Positions 44,912-54,366 of a stretch of DNA of 64,000 nucleotides are shown here, one piece after another. Within the stretch, counting starts at the first letter, position 1. Each line of letters opens with the position of its first letter. The position numbers and the translations under genes are program-made. The notes below the pieces were generated by a model. The model was not told the DNA's origin, made no database searches, and saw only the letters and a program-made list of their open reading frames with translations. Location: NCBI GenBank assembly GCA_039989855.1, contig JBDXGZ010000018.1:1-64000 (forward strand). Reading direction: 5' to 3'. The DNA comes from CALFVT01 sp039989855 (lineage in GTDB: Bacteria; Pseudomonadota; Alphaproteobacteria; Caulobacterales; Maricaulaceae).

Positions 44912-45274
44912 ATGATTGGATATACTACGATTGGTGTCAAAGACATCGAAGCTGCTAAAAAGTTCTACACAGAGCTATTTGACGCTGAAGTCCTCGTGGA
45001 CGTTGGCCGCCTTGCTATGATCGGCACTGACATTGCCGCACCTAAAGTCGCTGTGTGTGAGCCGTTTAACGGTGAAGCTCCAAGCTGCGGCAACGGTTCT
45101 ATGATCGCATTCCCAGGCGGCTCACGCGAAGGTGCTGATGCGCTTTATCACAAAGCTATTTCACTCGGTGCCACATGTGACGGTGAGCCAGGTTCACGCA
45201 TCGAAGGCCAGTTTTACGGTGGATATGTAAAAGATGCAGACGGCAATAAGCTTTGCTTCTTTGACTTTAGCTAA
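44912..45274 (+). CDS. VOC (glyoxalase/dioxygenase) family protein
   Basis: The 120-residue protein is a single vicinal-oxygen-chelate domain: GYTTIGVKDIEAAKKFYTELF at the N-terminus and GYVKDADGNKLCFFDFS at the end, typical of small VOC proteins. Its substrate is not predictable. It is 44 bp after the cupin gene and 60 bp before the CmcJ-like gene, with an AAAGGA ribosome site. Confidence 0.85.
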   Translation: MIGYTTIGVKDIEAAKKFYTELFDAEVLVDVGRLAMIGTDIAAPKVAVCEPFNGEAPSCGNGSMIAFPGGSREGADALYHKAISLGATCDGEPGSRIEGQFYGGYVKDADGNKLCFFDFS

Positions 45275-45334
45275 ACCAAAATCTGAAGCGCAGAGTATTA
45301 AGCCCTGCGCTTCATCCCTCATTTTTAAATAGGT

Positions 45335-46180
45335 TTGAAACAGATGCTCACGGATACTCTTAAGCCAAATATGCAAGTTTCTGGTGATGTTACAGCCAAA
45401 CTTAATTACATCAAGCCAGACAGTACACTCACCCCCGAGGTTATCTATTCAGGCGGCGATGCCCCGCAAAGCTATAATGAAGCTTATGCTTTTATGGAGG
45501 CCCCGATTTATGACGGCCGCGCCCATAGCGACACATTTGATATTCACAAACAAGGTTTCCAGTTGATCACCTCTCCGACACAGGTCCGCGACTTTTCAAT
45601 CCAAGAAAATATCGAAGGCCCTTATTACGACGAAGTCAAAGCTATAGTTCGAAATGTAACGGGCGCAAAAGAGGTTTTTGTATTTGATCATATTGTCAGG
45701 CTTGGCGAGAATAATAGCCGCCGTAAACCCGCCCATCATGTTCATAATGATTATTCGGAACGCACCGCCCATATCCGCGCCGAAGAACGCATTGGCGCCG
45801 CAAATTTCGCCGCGTTGAAACATCGCCGCATGATACAAATTAATGTCTGGCGACCATTGGTGGAGCGCGTTCAGCGCTCGCCCTTGGCCTTTTGTGATGC
45901 GGCGACAATTGAAGTGAAAGACCTCATTCCAACGAAAATACTTTTTCCAGATACAGGCCATGTCGGCGAAATTTATGCGCTGCGTAAAAACCCAAACCAG
46001 CGTTGGTCATATTTCTCTGAAATGACCCATGACGAAGTTGCACTAATAAAAGGCTATGATGACAGCCTCACGGAAGGTGTCGCTCGCTTTACCCCACATA
46101 CAGCCTTTGAATATTCCGACCAAGATCCGAGCGTTGGCCCACGTAAAAGTATAGAAACACGCACCTTTGCGTTTTACTAA
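45335..46180 (+). CDS. CmcJ/NvfI-family oxidoreductase
   Basis: The 281-residue protein shows the family's FDIHKQGFQLI, then RRKPAHHVHNDYSERTA and INVWRPLVERVQRSPLAFCDA, ending with TPHTAFEYSDQ. The histidine-rich HHVHNDYSE suggests a metal site. Relatives act in cephamycin and fungal meroterpenoid pathways and are annotated as CmcJ/NvfI oxidoreductases; the bacterial substrate is unknown. It is the last gene of the cupin-VOC-CmcJ group. Confidence 0.8.
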   Translation: MKQMLTDTLKPNMQVSGDVTAKLNYIKPDSTLTPEVIYSGGDAPQSYNEAYAFMEAPIYDGRAHSDTFDIHKQGFQLITSPTQVRDFSIQENIEGPYYDEVKAIVRNVTGAKEVFVFDHIVRLGENNSRRKPAHHVHNDYSERTAHIRAEERIGAANFAALKHRRMIQINVWRPLVERVQRSPLAFCDAATIEVKDLIPTKILFPDTGHVGEIYALRKNPNQRWSYFSEMTHDEVALIKGYDDSLTEGVARFTPHTAFEYSDQDPSVGPRKSIETRTFAFY

Positions 46181-46585
46181 ACATTAAACCAAGCCCACTG
46201 AAACCTATATTTTTAGAAACATTATTGGCCTTCTTCACGCCTCTTAGATGTCGCGGCTCTTTATCGTCTTAGTAACCAATGTATTGTCCAATGATATATG
46301 GATAAATGGGCATATTATTGTGAACATACAGAATGTAACCTTTCAGCGTTACATTGGCACCAAAGCTTACAGAACGTGATGCCTACTGACTCTCTATGAG
46401 ATGCAACATAAGCCAAAAGCCGCATTGATGCCCCGACCTAATTTTGGGACATAGGCGCTGGTGTCAGGCAATTTTCAGTAGATTACCGTTTAAGATAAAA
46501 GATTGATAACCCTAAAATAATTTAGAGCATCATCACAAACGTAAGCCTTGTAAATTCTGCAATTAAGTGTTTATGTCTTACGCTA
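46181..46585. other. 405-bp AT-rich gap before the two-component pair
   Basis: No gene is supported. An 8-bp perfect inverted repeat, AATGTAAC (46332-46339) and GTTACATT (46348-46355), lies about 230 bp before the response regulator start; repeats of this size are expected by chance. TTTAAGATAAAAGATTGAT near 46490 may belong to a promoter, but no consensus is clear. Confidence 0.4.
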
Positions 46586-47197
46586 ATGACCTCTAAAATA
46601 CTAATTGTAGATGACCACCCCCTAGCCCAGCAGGGAATAAAATCTGTTATCGAGTCTCTACCAGAATTCACGGTTTGTGGAATTCTTGATCGTGCTAGCG
46701 CGGTTTTACCATTTATTAAAACTCAACTACCAGATATAATTCTCTTAGACTTAAATTTACCTGACCGTAACGGTCTAGATATTTTAGCCGAACTTGTTGG
46801 CGCCTTTGACTTAACTATAATTATATTAACCGGGGAAGCGAACGCTAAAAAAATAAATAGATGCTTAAACCTTGGCGTGAGAGGAATCGTCAGCAAGGGA
46901 GACAAGAGCCAAAACATTGTTGATGCAATGAGGCAAGCATTGGTCGGTGATATTTACCTATCCCCAGATATCATCAGTATCACAAGAGCAGCCAAACAAT
47001 CAAAAATTGACTTATCACCTCGTCAGATGGCTATCTTACATTTTCTATCAGATGACATAACAAACAAAGAAATAAGCTATAGATTAAAAATAGCCGCGCC
47101 TACAGTTTCATTTCACATTGGTGAAATTAGAAAAAAACTAAACGTCTCTAATAATAAGAAAATTCTATCACGAGCTAAAGAGCTTGATTTGATTTAG
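46586..47197 (+). CDS. NarL/LuxR-type response regulator
   Basis: The 203-residue protein has a receiver domain with acidic pair D9/D10, phosphoacceptor D55 (ILLDLNLPD), a threonine in ILTGEAN and a lysine in VSKGDKS, then a LuxR-type helix-turn-helix (LSPRQMAILHFLSDDITNKEISYRLKIAAPTVSFHIGEIRKKLNV). It should bind DNA once phosphorylated by a kinase, presumably the convergent one. The two genes' 3' ends overlap by 23 bp on opposite strands. Confidence 0.9.
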   Translation: MTSKILIVDDHPLAQQGIKSVIESLPEFTVCGILDRASAVLPFIKTQLPDIILLDLNLPDRNGLDILAELVGAFDLTIIILTGEANAKKINRCLNLGVRGIVSKGDKSQNIVDAMRQALVGDIYLSPDIISITRAAKQSKIDLSPRQMAILHFLSDDITNKEISYRLKIAAPTVSFHIGEIRKKLNVSNNKKILSRAKELDLI

Positions 47198-49421
47198 CCT
47201 CTATCAACATTATCTGTGCAGCATACTCTTTACATAAAGGCATATACATTACCATTTGATAGTTAGAACTAATGCGATCCCTTGCAACGGCTGAATCATC
47301 ATAAGTCACAGCAATCCGCTTTGAATGATTAAATACATCAAAAGAATCATCATCCTCATAAGGGTCATATTCTTCAATATCAATTTCAGGCAACAATTGA
47401 CGGAATTCGTCCAATGAACAAGGGGTGTATGTCTTTTGCATTGGTAGGCTTACAGTCACCTTGGCATTACCCTTCTTGCCCGACGATATAGTTACAAGCC
47501 CACCGATACTATTAATAAGGTTTTTTGAAAAGAGGTAGCCTGAGCCCGTACCGCTAGTTTCTATATCGCTATGGATTCTGTGTTTGTTTGCACCATTCAA
47601 TTTTTTTAATATTTCTTCGGACACCCCAACACCCGTATCCTCAATCTCAATAATGTAATTCGCATCTCTTTTACACCCGCTAACTAAAACCTTACCGGCA
47701 GGTGTGAAATTCAGAGAATTACTAATAAAGTTAGAAAGACATCGAGTTAAAATGGCGAGATCGCTTATTAGAAAATCGCTTGAAGAATAATGAAAATCTA
47801 AGATCAAACCTTTTTGCAAAGCTTGTCGCTTGTACAACATATCTAATGATGTGAAAATATCATCAGAGGAAAATCGGGATAAACCAATAAACTCGGTTCC
47901 CACTAAGGCTATTCTAGCGCCTGATAAAGTCGATGATATTATTTTCTTTAGGTAATCTGATGATGATTCAATAATCTCTTTCAGTTGCGTTTCATTATTC
48001 TTATGACTCCCTTTATTCAATAGAAAAACAGCTGAATTTAAAGCTGAAATCACTTGTCTGCTGTCATGTCCAGATGCGTGAATCAAGTTACTCTGCTGTC
48101 CAATCACGGCTATTGCGTCCGCCTTTTCTTCAGCAAGCAGCCTCGCCTTTTCGCTTAACCCTAATCGTTCTTTAAAAGACTTCGTAAGCAATGATTGGTT
48201 CTTCAAACTTTCCTTATAAATGCTACCCGTCTGCAAGCTAAGCGCGAGACTCGCAAGGATGATTTCGATTAACCCCACAGGCCCAATTAATTCAGGCACA
48301 AGCGGTAATATTTGGAATAGATCCAGTGTGTGAACTAAGCCATATAATATAAATAACGCAAAAATCATCCACGCAACGCTTAAAGGCCAATAATTCCTAT
48401 TAATATTTATTGTCGCAGTAACCGCAACGTAAGGCAGTATCAGCGCAATTATTAAAGTTAATATCCAACTCATGCTCAGTGACATTACGTTGAAACCACC
48501 ATTCGTGACTTGATAGTAAACAGTGTGAAAAAATATCATGAATGCGAACAGTATTAAGACTGTTAAAGCTTTATCTATTTTTGGATAATTCTCTTTTGTG
48601 AGAATAAAATCTTTAGCAAATTTTGCCATAGAGGCTGAAAAAAAACATTTAGCCGTTATGCTAAAACTATTACTAAAAGCTGGATCACTAAACCCGTAAA
48701 AATAGTTAGCATAGCCTCCCGAACTAAATATTTCTAAAGTATAAAAAGCCTCTGCAATGGCCAACCATATGAATTCTTTTCTATTGGTAAAAACGAAAAA
48801 ACTTACGTTCACGACGACGAGAACTAATATTCCAAAAATTGACCCAAAAATTAAAGCATCTTTTATACGCCGTGTGTGATGATAATTATCAATAGTTTTC
48901 ACTGAGATTGGTAAATAAAAAGAATTCTTAGGCTCAAATACAACTGCATAGGTTTTTTCTTCATTCGGGTTCAACCTTATGGGTGACGCAAGTGTCATGT
49001 AGCTCCATGTAAGTTTTCTAACTTGCTCCAAATTTAAGTTATCTATAATTAAGTCTACACGATCATCTTTTAGTTCAAATAATTTGAGGTCATAAAAAGT
49101 TGTTCGACCCATGGAGAGTATCCAATCACCAGGTTCTTGACCGTTGTTCCTTAGCTTAAATACGACAGTTACTGGGTCCTTAGTCATACCAAATTCAATG
49201 GAGGACGAGTCTGTTCGTTGAAAAAGGTGAATGTTTTTCTCGATCGAAGGCAGAAAGAGCTCACCCTCATAGTTTTCACTGAAGTAAACATAATTATTAA
49301 TTAAAGGTGAGTCCTGATCAGGCTGTAAAGGAACGGCTTCCAATTTAGCAAAACTATCTACACCCGAAAATAAGGCCAAGAATAAAACTAAGAAAAACTT
49401 ACATAAATAATTCCCGACCAT
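47175..49421 (-). CDS. 7TMR-DISM sensor histidine kinase with short receiver-like tail
   Basis: The 748-residue protein has a signal sequence (1-25), a periplasmic sensor domain of 7TMR-DISMED2 type (about 45-175), seven membrane helices (about 188-400), a coiled linker (about 405-445), the dimerisation/phosphorylation region with H452 (GHDSRQVISALNSAVFLL), and an ATPase domain with N box (NFISNSLNF), EDTGVGVSEE and GTGSGYLFSKNLINSIGG. The last ~50 residues (RIAVTYDDSAVARDRI...) look like the start of a receiver domain cut short. The ligand is unknown. The gene is AT-rich compared with its surroundings. Confidence 0.85.
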   Translation of the reverse strand: MVGNYLCKFFLVLFLALFSGVDSFAKLEAVPLQPDQDSPLINNYVYFSENYEGELFLPSIEKNIHLFQRTDSSSIEFGMTKDPVTVVFKLRNNGQEPGDWILSMGRTTFYDLKLFELKDDRVDLIIDNLNLEQVRKLTWSYMTLASPIRLNPNEEKTYAVVFEPKNSFYLPISVKTIDNYHHTRRIKDALIFGSIFGILVLVVVNVSFFVFTNRKEFIWLAIAEAFYTLEIFSSGGYANYFYGFSDPAFSNSFSITAKCFFSASMAKFAKDFILTKENYPKIDKALTVLILFAFMIFFHTVYYQVTNGGFNVMSLSMSWILTLIIALILPYVAVTATININRNYWPLSVAWMIFALFILYGLVHTLDLFQILPLVPELIGPVGLIEIILASLALSLQTGSIYKESLKNQSLLTKSFKERLGLSEKARLLAEEKADAIAVIGQQSNLIHASGHDSRQVISALNSAVFLLNKGSHKNNETQLKEIIESSSDYLKKIISSTLSGARIALVGTEFIGLSRFSSDDIFTSLDMLYKRQALQKGLILDFHYSSSDFLISDLAILTRCLSNFISNSLNFTPAGKVLVSGCKRDANYIIEIEDTGVGVSEEILKKLNGANKHRIHSDIETSGTGSGYLFSKNLINSIGGLVTISSGKKGNAKVTVSLPMQKTYTPCSLDEFRQLLPEIDIEEYDPYEDDDSFDVFNHSKRIAVTYDDSAVARDRISSNYQMVMYMPLCKEYAAQIMLIEAKSNQAL

Positions 49422-49906
49422 GAAAAATACACCATAACTTTCTATCTATGCGCCTCTAGCTTTGCAGACACCTTGTTACTTCATTTTGTTGTCATTTCAC
49501 ATTCAACGGGTGACAACACACTATTTTTAGCATGCATATGTTTTGGATTGTAGAACAATTCGGTATAATCGAACGTGCCCTGACTGGCAGATGAGCTTAA
49601 ACGCAAGTCAATACGCTGACGTTGGCTCATAGGACAACTGTGCCACGCCCGAAACTCTCGTGATGTTACGGCTCATATCTGACAAAACCGCTCAATAGCA
49701 TAAGCTCTCTTCAACGTTTTAATAAAGGATAAGCGCTTCAGTCTTAACTCACAAAGAACATCATGGCGTTATAATATCGATCTATCAAAAAGTTCCAGCC
49801 GCCGACAATTGGCACCCAGTTTACAATGCACAACAGAAATAACTGTTTTCATATAAAAAAAGGCTAGTAATTTTGGTTCGAGCCTCTATATAGCTCTCAC
49901 TTCTAA
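49422..49906. other. 485-bp gap upstream of the kinase and initiator tRNA
   Basis: No gene is supported on either strand. It contains promoter-like GGTATAAT at about 49561-49568 and an 8-bp inverted repeat TGTTGTCA/TGACAACA (49487-49518), neither decisive. It should hold the promoter of the kinase gene (leftward) and of tRNA-fMet (rightward). Confidence 0.4.
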
Positions 49907-49983
<77 letters not shown>

Positions 49984-50007
49984 ACTTAATGACCGACTAG
50001 AGACGCC

Positions 50008-50029
50008 GCCCTGATTTATCAGGGCTTTT
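50008..50029 (+). terminator. Terminator of tRNA-fMet
   Basis: GCCCTGA/TCAGGGC stem with a 4-base loop followed by TTTT, 24 bp after the tRNA. It points rightward; in the other orientation there is no T run for the convergent nadE. Confidence 0.75.
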
Positions 50030-50038
50030 CCATATGTG

Positions 50039-51694
50039 TCACACCACATCCCGGTATTTATTCGTGATCGGGTAGCGGCGGTCTTTGCCGAAATTTTTTG
50101 TGCCAATTTTCACACCGGGCGGAGCCTGACGGCGCTTATATTCAGCTATATATAAGAGATGCTGGATACGTTTTACGTCCGCCTTTGTGTGGCCGCGTGC
50201 TAGGATGTCTTCGACGCTCGCTTCTTCCTCTATCAGGCCAAACAAAATATCGTCGAGCACATCATATTCAGGCAGACTGTCACTGTCTTTTTGATCATCG
50301 CGCAGTTCAGCTGTCGGGGGCTTGGTAATCACATCGATCGGTACGGGGGCCTCCCCGCCCAAAAGATCGTCAGGATTATGATCGTTCCGCCAATGAGCGA
50401 GGGCGAAGACTTCGGTTTTATACAAATCCTTCAGCGGATTATAACCGCCGCACATATCCCCGTAGAGCGTCGCGTACCCCACCGCCATTTCAGATTTATT
50501 ACCCGTCGTCACAAGCATCGGCCCGAACTTATTAGACAAGGCCATAAGGGTTACAGCGCGAATACGCGACTGCATATTTTCTTCGGTCGTATTCGGCTCT
50601 GTGCCCTCAAAGAGCGGCGCGGTCATAGAGAGCAGCGCATCAAACCCCGCTTTGATCGGAATTATATCATAACGGCAACCGAGGGCGGCTATACAGTCTT
50701 TGGCGTCTTTCAAACTATCATCCGATGTATAGCGCGAGGGCATCATCACGCACCAGACACGCTCTGGCCCGAGAGCGTCAACCGCAATCGCCGCAGCCAT
50801 AGCGCTATCAATCCCGCCAGACAATCCTAGGATGACCTGCTTAAATCCGTTCTTATTGACGTAATCGCCAAGACCGAGACAAGCGGCGCGCCAATCCGCT
50901 TCATAGCCCGTCAGTTGTTTTTCTTGCTTGGCTTGTGTGCAAACCCATTCGCCGTCTTGTATCTCCCACGTAGCGACATCGTAATCTTCAACAAAGGATT
51001 TAAGGGCCTGCACAATCGTGCCGTCCGCCGCCATAGAAAAGCTCGAGCCGTCAAAAACCAGTTCGTCTTGGCCGCCAATTTGGTTGACGTAGATCAGCGG
51101 CAAGCCTTCATTATGGACTTTCTCGCCGAGGGCCTCGACACGCTCTGACAGAGCTGTGCGCCGCCACGGAGAGCCGTTAGGGGAGATCAAAAGCTCTGCT
51201 CCGTAGTCAGCAAGATGGCTCGCGACACCCGGTTGCCACAAATCTTCGCAAATCGGAATCCCGAGCGTCACACCTTTGAACATTACGGGCTTAGGCAGTG
51301 GTCCGCGTGTGAAGATGCGAAACTCATCAAACACGCCGTAATTAGGCAAATGATGTTTCATGCGCACATCACTAATCGCGCCGTCTTGCATAAATAAAGC
51401 CGCATTATAAAGCTGACCGTCCTCAAGCCACGGCAGATTGAAAACCACCGCAGGGCCGCCTTTGGTCTCTGCGGCAAAGCTTTCCGCCAAGGCACGGCAA
51501 TCAGCCACGGCGGCAGGTTTAAGCACCAAATCCTCAGCAGGGTAGCCAATGATGCACTGCTCAGGCAGGACGAGAATATCGGCCCCGTCCGTTTTGGCGC
51601 GCGCGTAAGCCGCGCGAATTTTATCCATATTCCCAGACAGATCTCCGAGATGCGGATTAATCTGGGCCGAGGCGATTTTAAGCTGTGTGGTCAT
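50039..51694 (-). CDS. nadE: Glutamine-dependent NAD+ synthetase
   Basis: Final step of NAD synthesis: amidates deamido-NAD using ammonia from glutamine. The 551-residue protein fuses a nitrilase-type glutaminase (E45 in LPEQC, K113 in MKHHLPNYG, C149 in IPICEDLW) to an ATP-pyrophosphatase-type synthetase (LGLSGGIDS, 289-297). All catalytic residues are present and length matches the fused class. It stands alone, 56 bp from the GDYXXLXY gene on the same strand. Confidence 0.96.
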   Translation of the reverse strand: MTTQLKIASAQINPHLGDLSGNMDKIRAAYARAKTDGADILVLPEQCIIGYPAEDLVLKPAAVADCRALAESFAAETKGGPAVVFNLPWLEDGQLYNAALFMQDGAISDVRMKHHLPNYGVFDEFRIFTRGPLPKPVMFKGVTLGIPICEDLWQPGVASHLADYGAELLISPNGSPWRRTALSERVEALGEKVHNEGLPLIYVNQIGGQDELVFDGSSFSMAADGTIVQALKSFVEDYDVATWEIQDGEWVCTQAKQEKQLTGYEADWRAACLGLGDYVNKNGFKQVILGLSGGIDSAMAAAIAVDALGPERVWCVMMPSRYTSDDSLKDAKDCIAALGCRYDIIPIKAGFDALLSMTAPLFEGTEPNTTEENMQSRIRAVTLMALSNKFGPMLVTTGNKSEMAVGYATLYGDMCGGYNPLKDLYKTEVFALAHWRNDHNPDDLLGGEAPVPIDVITKPPTAELRDDQKDSDSLPEYDVLDDILFGLIEEEASVEDILARGHTKADVKRIQHLLYIAEYKRRQAPPGVKIGTKNFGKDRRYPITNKYRDVV

Positions 51695-51750
51695 ATTAGC
51701 GGTCTAGCGCTCAGGCTTTCGCTGTGCAAGCAAGATTGCAGAGACAACCT

Positions 51751-52299
51751 CTATTCAACCGTCGCTTTTTTCGGGGCGTCCCCAGCGATGTGGATGGTGA
51801 CCTTATCTTCACCCGCCAATCCCGAGAGTAACGTCCGACCATCTGGCATGAGGCGAAACTCGCCATACTTTGCATCCGCATAGCGCTCCGCCGTGCCTGA
51901 TTGGAAATAATAGCGCGCCCCGCCGTAAGTATAACCACCCCAACGTGCGCTCGTTCTCCTGTAGCGAATGAGGCGCTCATTCTCTGCAAGGGTTTCCGCC
52001 TCACCCGCAAGACGGACAAATTTAACAATATCATCACCGTCCAGACGAATAACGGCAAGTCCTTTATCTTTAGGGGCCTTATTATTAGAGCTCTTCGGCA
52101 AAGCCTCTCGGTCATATCTCAGCGCCATGTAATCCCCGAGAAAAAGGCCCCTGGGGTCAATGGGGCGAAGCTCAATTAAAATACGCTCACCGTTCTGTCT
52201 TATGTCTTCGGCCGCGAGCGTCCCCGATATAAATTTCAACGCGCAAAGCATAACCCCCACCGCAATCAGGCCGTACCGCCATGTTGTTTGCACACTCAT
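51751..52299 (-). CDS. GDYXXLXY-family envelope protein
   Basis: The 182-residue protein has one N-terminal membrane helix (about 5-28) and the family signature with variation: ELRPIDPRGLFLGDYMALRYD. The function is unknown. Such genes are typically found directly after a DUF2157/DUF4401 membrane protein gene, as here, where the two overlap by 4 bp (ATGA) and must be co-translated. Confidence 0.87.
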   Translation of the reverse strand: MSVQTTWRYGLIAVGVMLCALKFISGTLAAEDIRQNGERILIELRPIDPRGLFLGDYMALRYDREALPKSSNNKAPKDKGLAVIRLDGDDIVKFVRLAGEAETLAENERLIRYRRTSARWGGYTYGGARYYFQSGTAERYADAKYGEFRLMPDGRTLLSGLAGEDKVTIHIAGDAPKKATVE

Positions 52300-54281
52300 G
52301 TCGTCGCCTCCGTGGATGAGACTTGCAATAGCTTACGGCGGGAGACATGCCATATGCCGAGGAAGATTATACCCGAAATAGCCAGCACCGCCGATAGCTC
52401 CATCAAGGTGAGGCGCAGATCATAATAGGCGGCAAAGAGAAAATAGAGCGCGGCCAAACTACCGAGATGGAAATAACTACGAAGTCCTGCCGCGTAGCCG
52501 ATGAGCAAGAGCAACGCCGCCCCTGCCGCGCCGCCAGGGAGGAGCGCGACAACCCCTGTGATGGCGGCTAATATCGGCCACGGGGGTAGAGTTCGGCGCA
52601 AGCCAAGCACCCAAAACCCTGCCAATGCGGCTGCAAAGCTTGCTGTGCGGAGCGCCATAATAACCAAACTATTTTGTCCGTCCTCTAAAAGCCCGCGCGT
52701 CTCTCTTAGGAACTCGGGGTTAAACAATCCTGCAAAAAGGGCCGCGAGTAAGAAGACGACCGTCGCCGCTTTCAACCACGGTTTGCCATTTTGCGCCTCG
52801 CCCTCCTGCGGACGAATAAAGAAACAGATGCCTGCAAAGCCCGACAATATGAGGAATAAGAGCGGCTCAAGCCATAACGCCGGCAGTTGGCTATAGCCCC
52901 CGAAAGCCTCAGCGAAAATAAAGAAGACGGACGCCGCGATAATCACGCTTTGTATGACTTCCATAATGCGTTGCCGAATGAGCCATAAAACGGGCGCAGC
53001 GAGTGCGATAGATACCAAGCCCATAAGCTCAGGCTCCCAGCCAATAAAATCCGCAAGGCCTATGGTCGCCGTGATCTGACCGATCAGTAAAAAAGTTCCA
53101 AAGAGATAACGAAGATATGGGCTGCTCACTTTAAGGCGTCGCCAGAAAAACAGACCATAAAGCCCGAGGCCCACGACGGACATTATGAGCTCTTCAAGGC
53201 CCGAGAGCGCAGCAATGACTCCAAGAAATGCCCCGATAAAAAGGGTAGCAAAAATAGCGGTCAAAATACCGCCAAGGGCGATTAACACATCCATATACCA
53301 AGGGGTTTTATCCGTGGATATGTCAGACTTAACATCCTCATCCGCGCCGCTCTGTGCCTCAGATGTTTGAGCTTTGATATATCCATACCGCTGACGATAA
53401 TGGAGAAAAATGCGAACTAACGCAAAAGTCGCTGCACCAAAAGTCAAAGCAAGAAGAAGCATTATAGCGTAGACATGATCAAGACTGTTGATGATAACTT
53501 CAACTAACAAGGTAACGGGCAAGCTCAAAGCGACAACGCTATATAGACTTAGCGCAGCCAAAGCTTCACGCCGCATATAAAGCCACACGGCCACGCCTAA
53601 CGTGATCACACTCGCCACTATTAATATCCAAAGTTTCGCCCCGTCCCAGATGGAAAATTGCAGGCTTAGAAGAAGAAACCCTGCCGCCACTAAGGCCACC
53701 GCTGTCGACAACCATATGGGAGCCTTAAGCCGTACAGCTGCAACAAAGATAAGCGAGAAAATCGCACCCCATGACAAAACCATAAGCTCTGTCCCCATAT
53801 CGTTATAAAGCGCACCTAAATACTGTCCCGCTGGATTTGCTGATATGCCAAAAATTAGCGCAATCCATACCGCCCAATGCGCCGCATGTTTAGAGGCGAG
53901 TACGAATGGCAGCCCCAACACTGCCCATATGATCAGCAGATCTTGTAGACCGCCCGGCGCTTGATAGAGCTGCCCCGCCGCGGCAAGCCAGACACCGATC
54001 AGGACTTGCGCGGCGATACCCGCCATAACCGCGCCCGTGGTTTTATCCAGACCGAGTTTTATCCAAAGCCCAACGGCGGCGAGCAAGAGCGCGCCAATGC
54101 CGAGTAATTTCCCAACGGTTGAGAGATAGGTTAAATTATGAGCCGTAAACGTCACTATGGCGGCCAACAGGCTGACGAGGCCAAAAATGAAAATTAGGCG
54201 AAGACCGCGGATATGCCAAATTTGTGTATCTCGATTATCCATGTCTAAAGACAACACGTTCTGCGCTACATTTATATCCAT
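52296..54281 (-). CDS. DUF2157/DUF4401-type multi-helix membrane protein
   Basis: The 661-residue protein is almost entirely hydrophobic, with about 18-20 membrane helices in two blocks separated by a hydrophilic loop (about 305-335, QTSEAQSGADEDVKSDISTD). The first block corresponds to DUF2157 and the second to DUF4401, which in many genomes are separate or partly fused. Function unknown. It begins the operon that ends with the GDYXXLXY gene. Confidence 0.8.
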   Translation of the reverse strand: MDINVAQNVLSLDMDNRDTQIWHIRGLRLIFIFGLVSLLAAIVTFTAHNLTYLSTVGKLLGIGALLLAAVGLWIKLGLDKTTGAVMAGIAAQVLIGVWLAAAGQLYQAPGGLQDLLIIWAVLGLPFVLASKHAAHWAVWIALIFGISANPAGQYLGALYNDMGTELMVLSWGAIFSLIFVAAVRLKAPIWLSTAVALVAAGFLLLSLQFSIWDGAKLWILIVASVITLGVAVWLYMRREALAALSLYSVVALSLPVTLLVEVIINSLDHVYAIMLLLALTFGAATFALVRIFLHYRQRYGYIKAQTSEAQSGADEDVKSDISTDKTPWYMDVLIALGGILTAIFATLFIGAFLGVIAALSGLEELIMSVVGLGLYGLFFWRRLKVSSPYLRYLFGTFLLIGQITATIGLADFIGWEPELMGLVSIALAAPVLWLIRQRIMEVIQSVIIAASVFFIFAEAFGGYSQLPALWLEPLLFLILSGFAGICFFIRPQEGEAQNGKPWLKAATVVFLLAALFAGLFNPEFLRETRGLLEDGQNSLVIMALRTASFAAALAGFWVLGLRRTLPPWPILAAITGVVALLPGGAAGAALLLLIGYAAGLRSYFHLGSLAALYFLFAAYYDLRLTLMELSAVLAISGIIFLGIWHVSRRKLLQVSSTEATT

Positions 54282-54366
54282 AAAATAACGCTATGTGTTC
54301 AAAGCTTCAATGTCCAGACGTCTCTTGGCGGCCTTTATATTTGAAGTTCCGATAAAAGCTCTGGCT

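Noticed and set aside
46332..46355. 8-bp inverted repeat before the response regulator
   Set aside because: Roughly twenty such repeats are expected by chance in 64 kb; no positional argument strengthens it. The similar one at 49487-49518 is treated the same way.
46430..46480. Sequence reminiscent of an IS3-type terminal repeat (CCCAAAATTAGGTC on the minus strand)
   Set aside because: No matching opposite end, target duplication or transposase fragment was found; resemblance is too short to support an insertion sequence.
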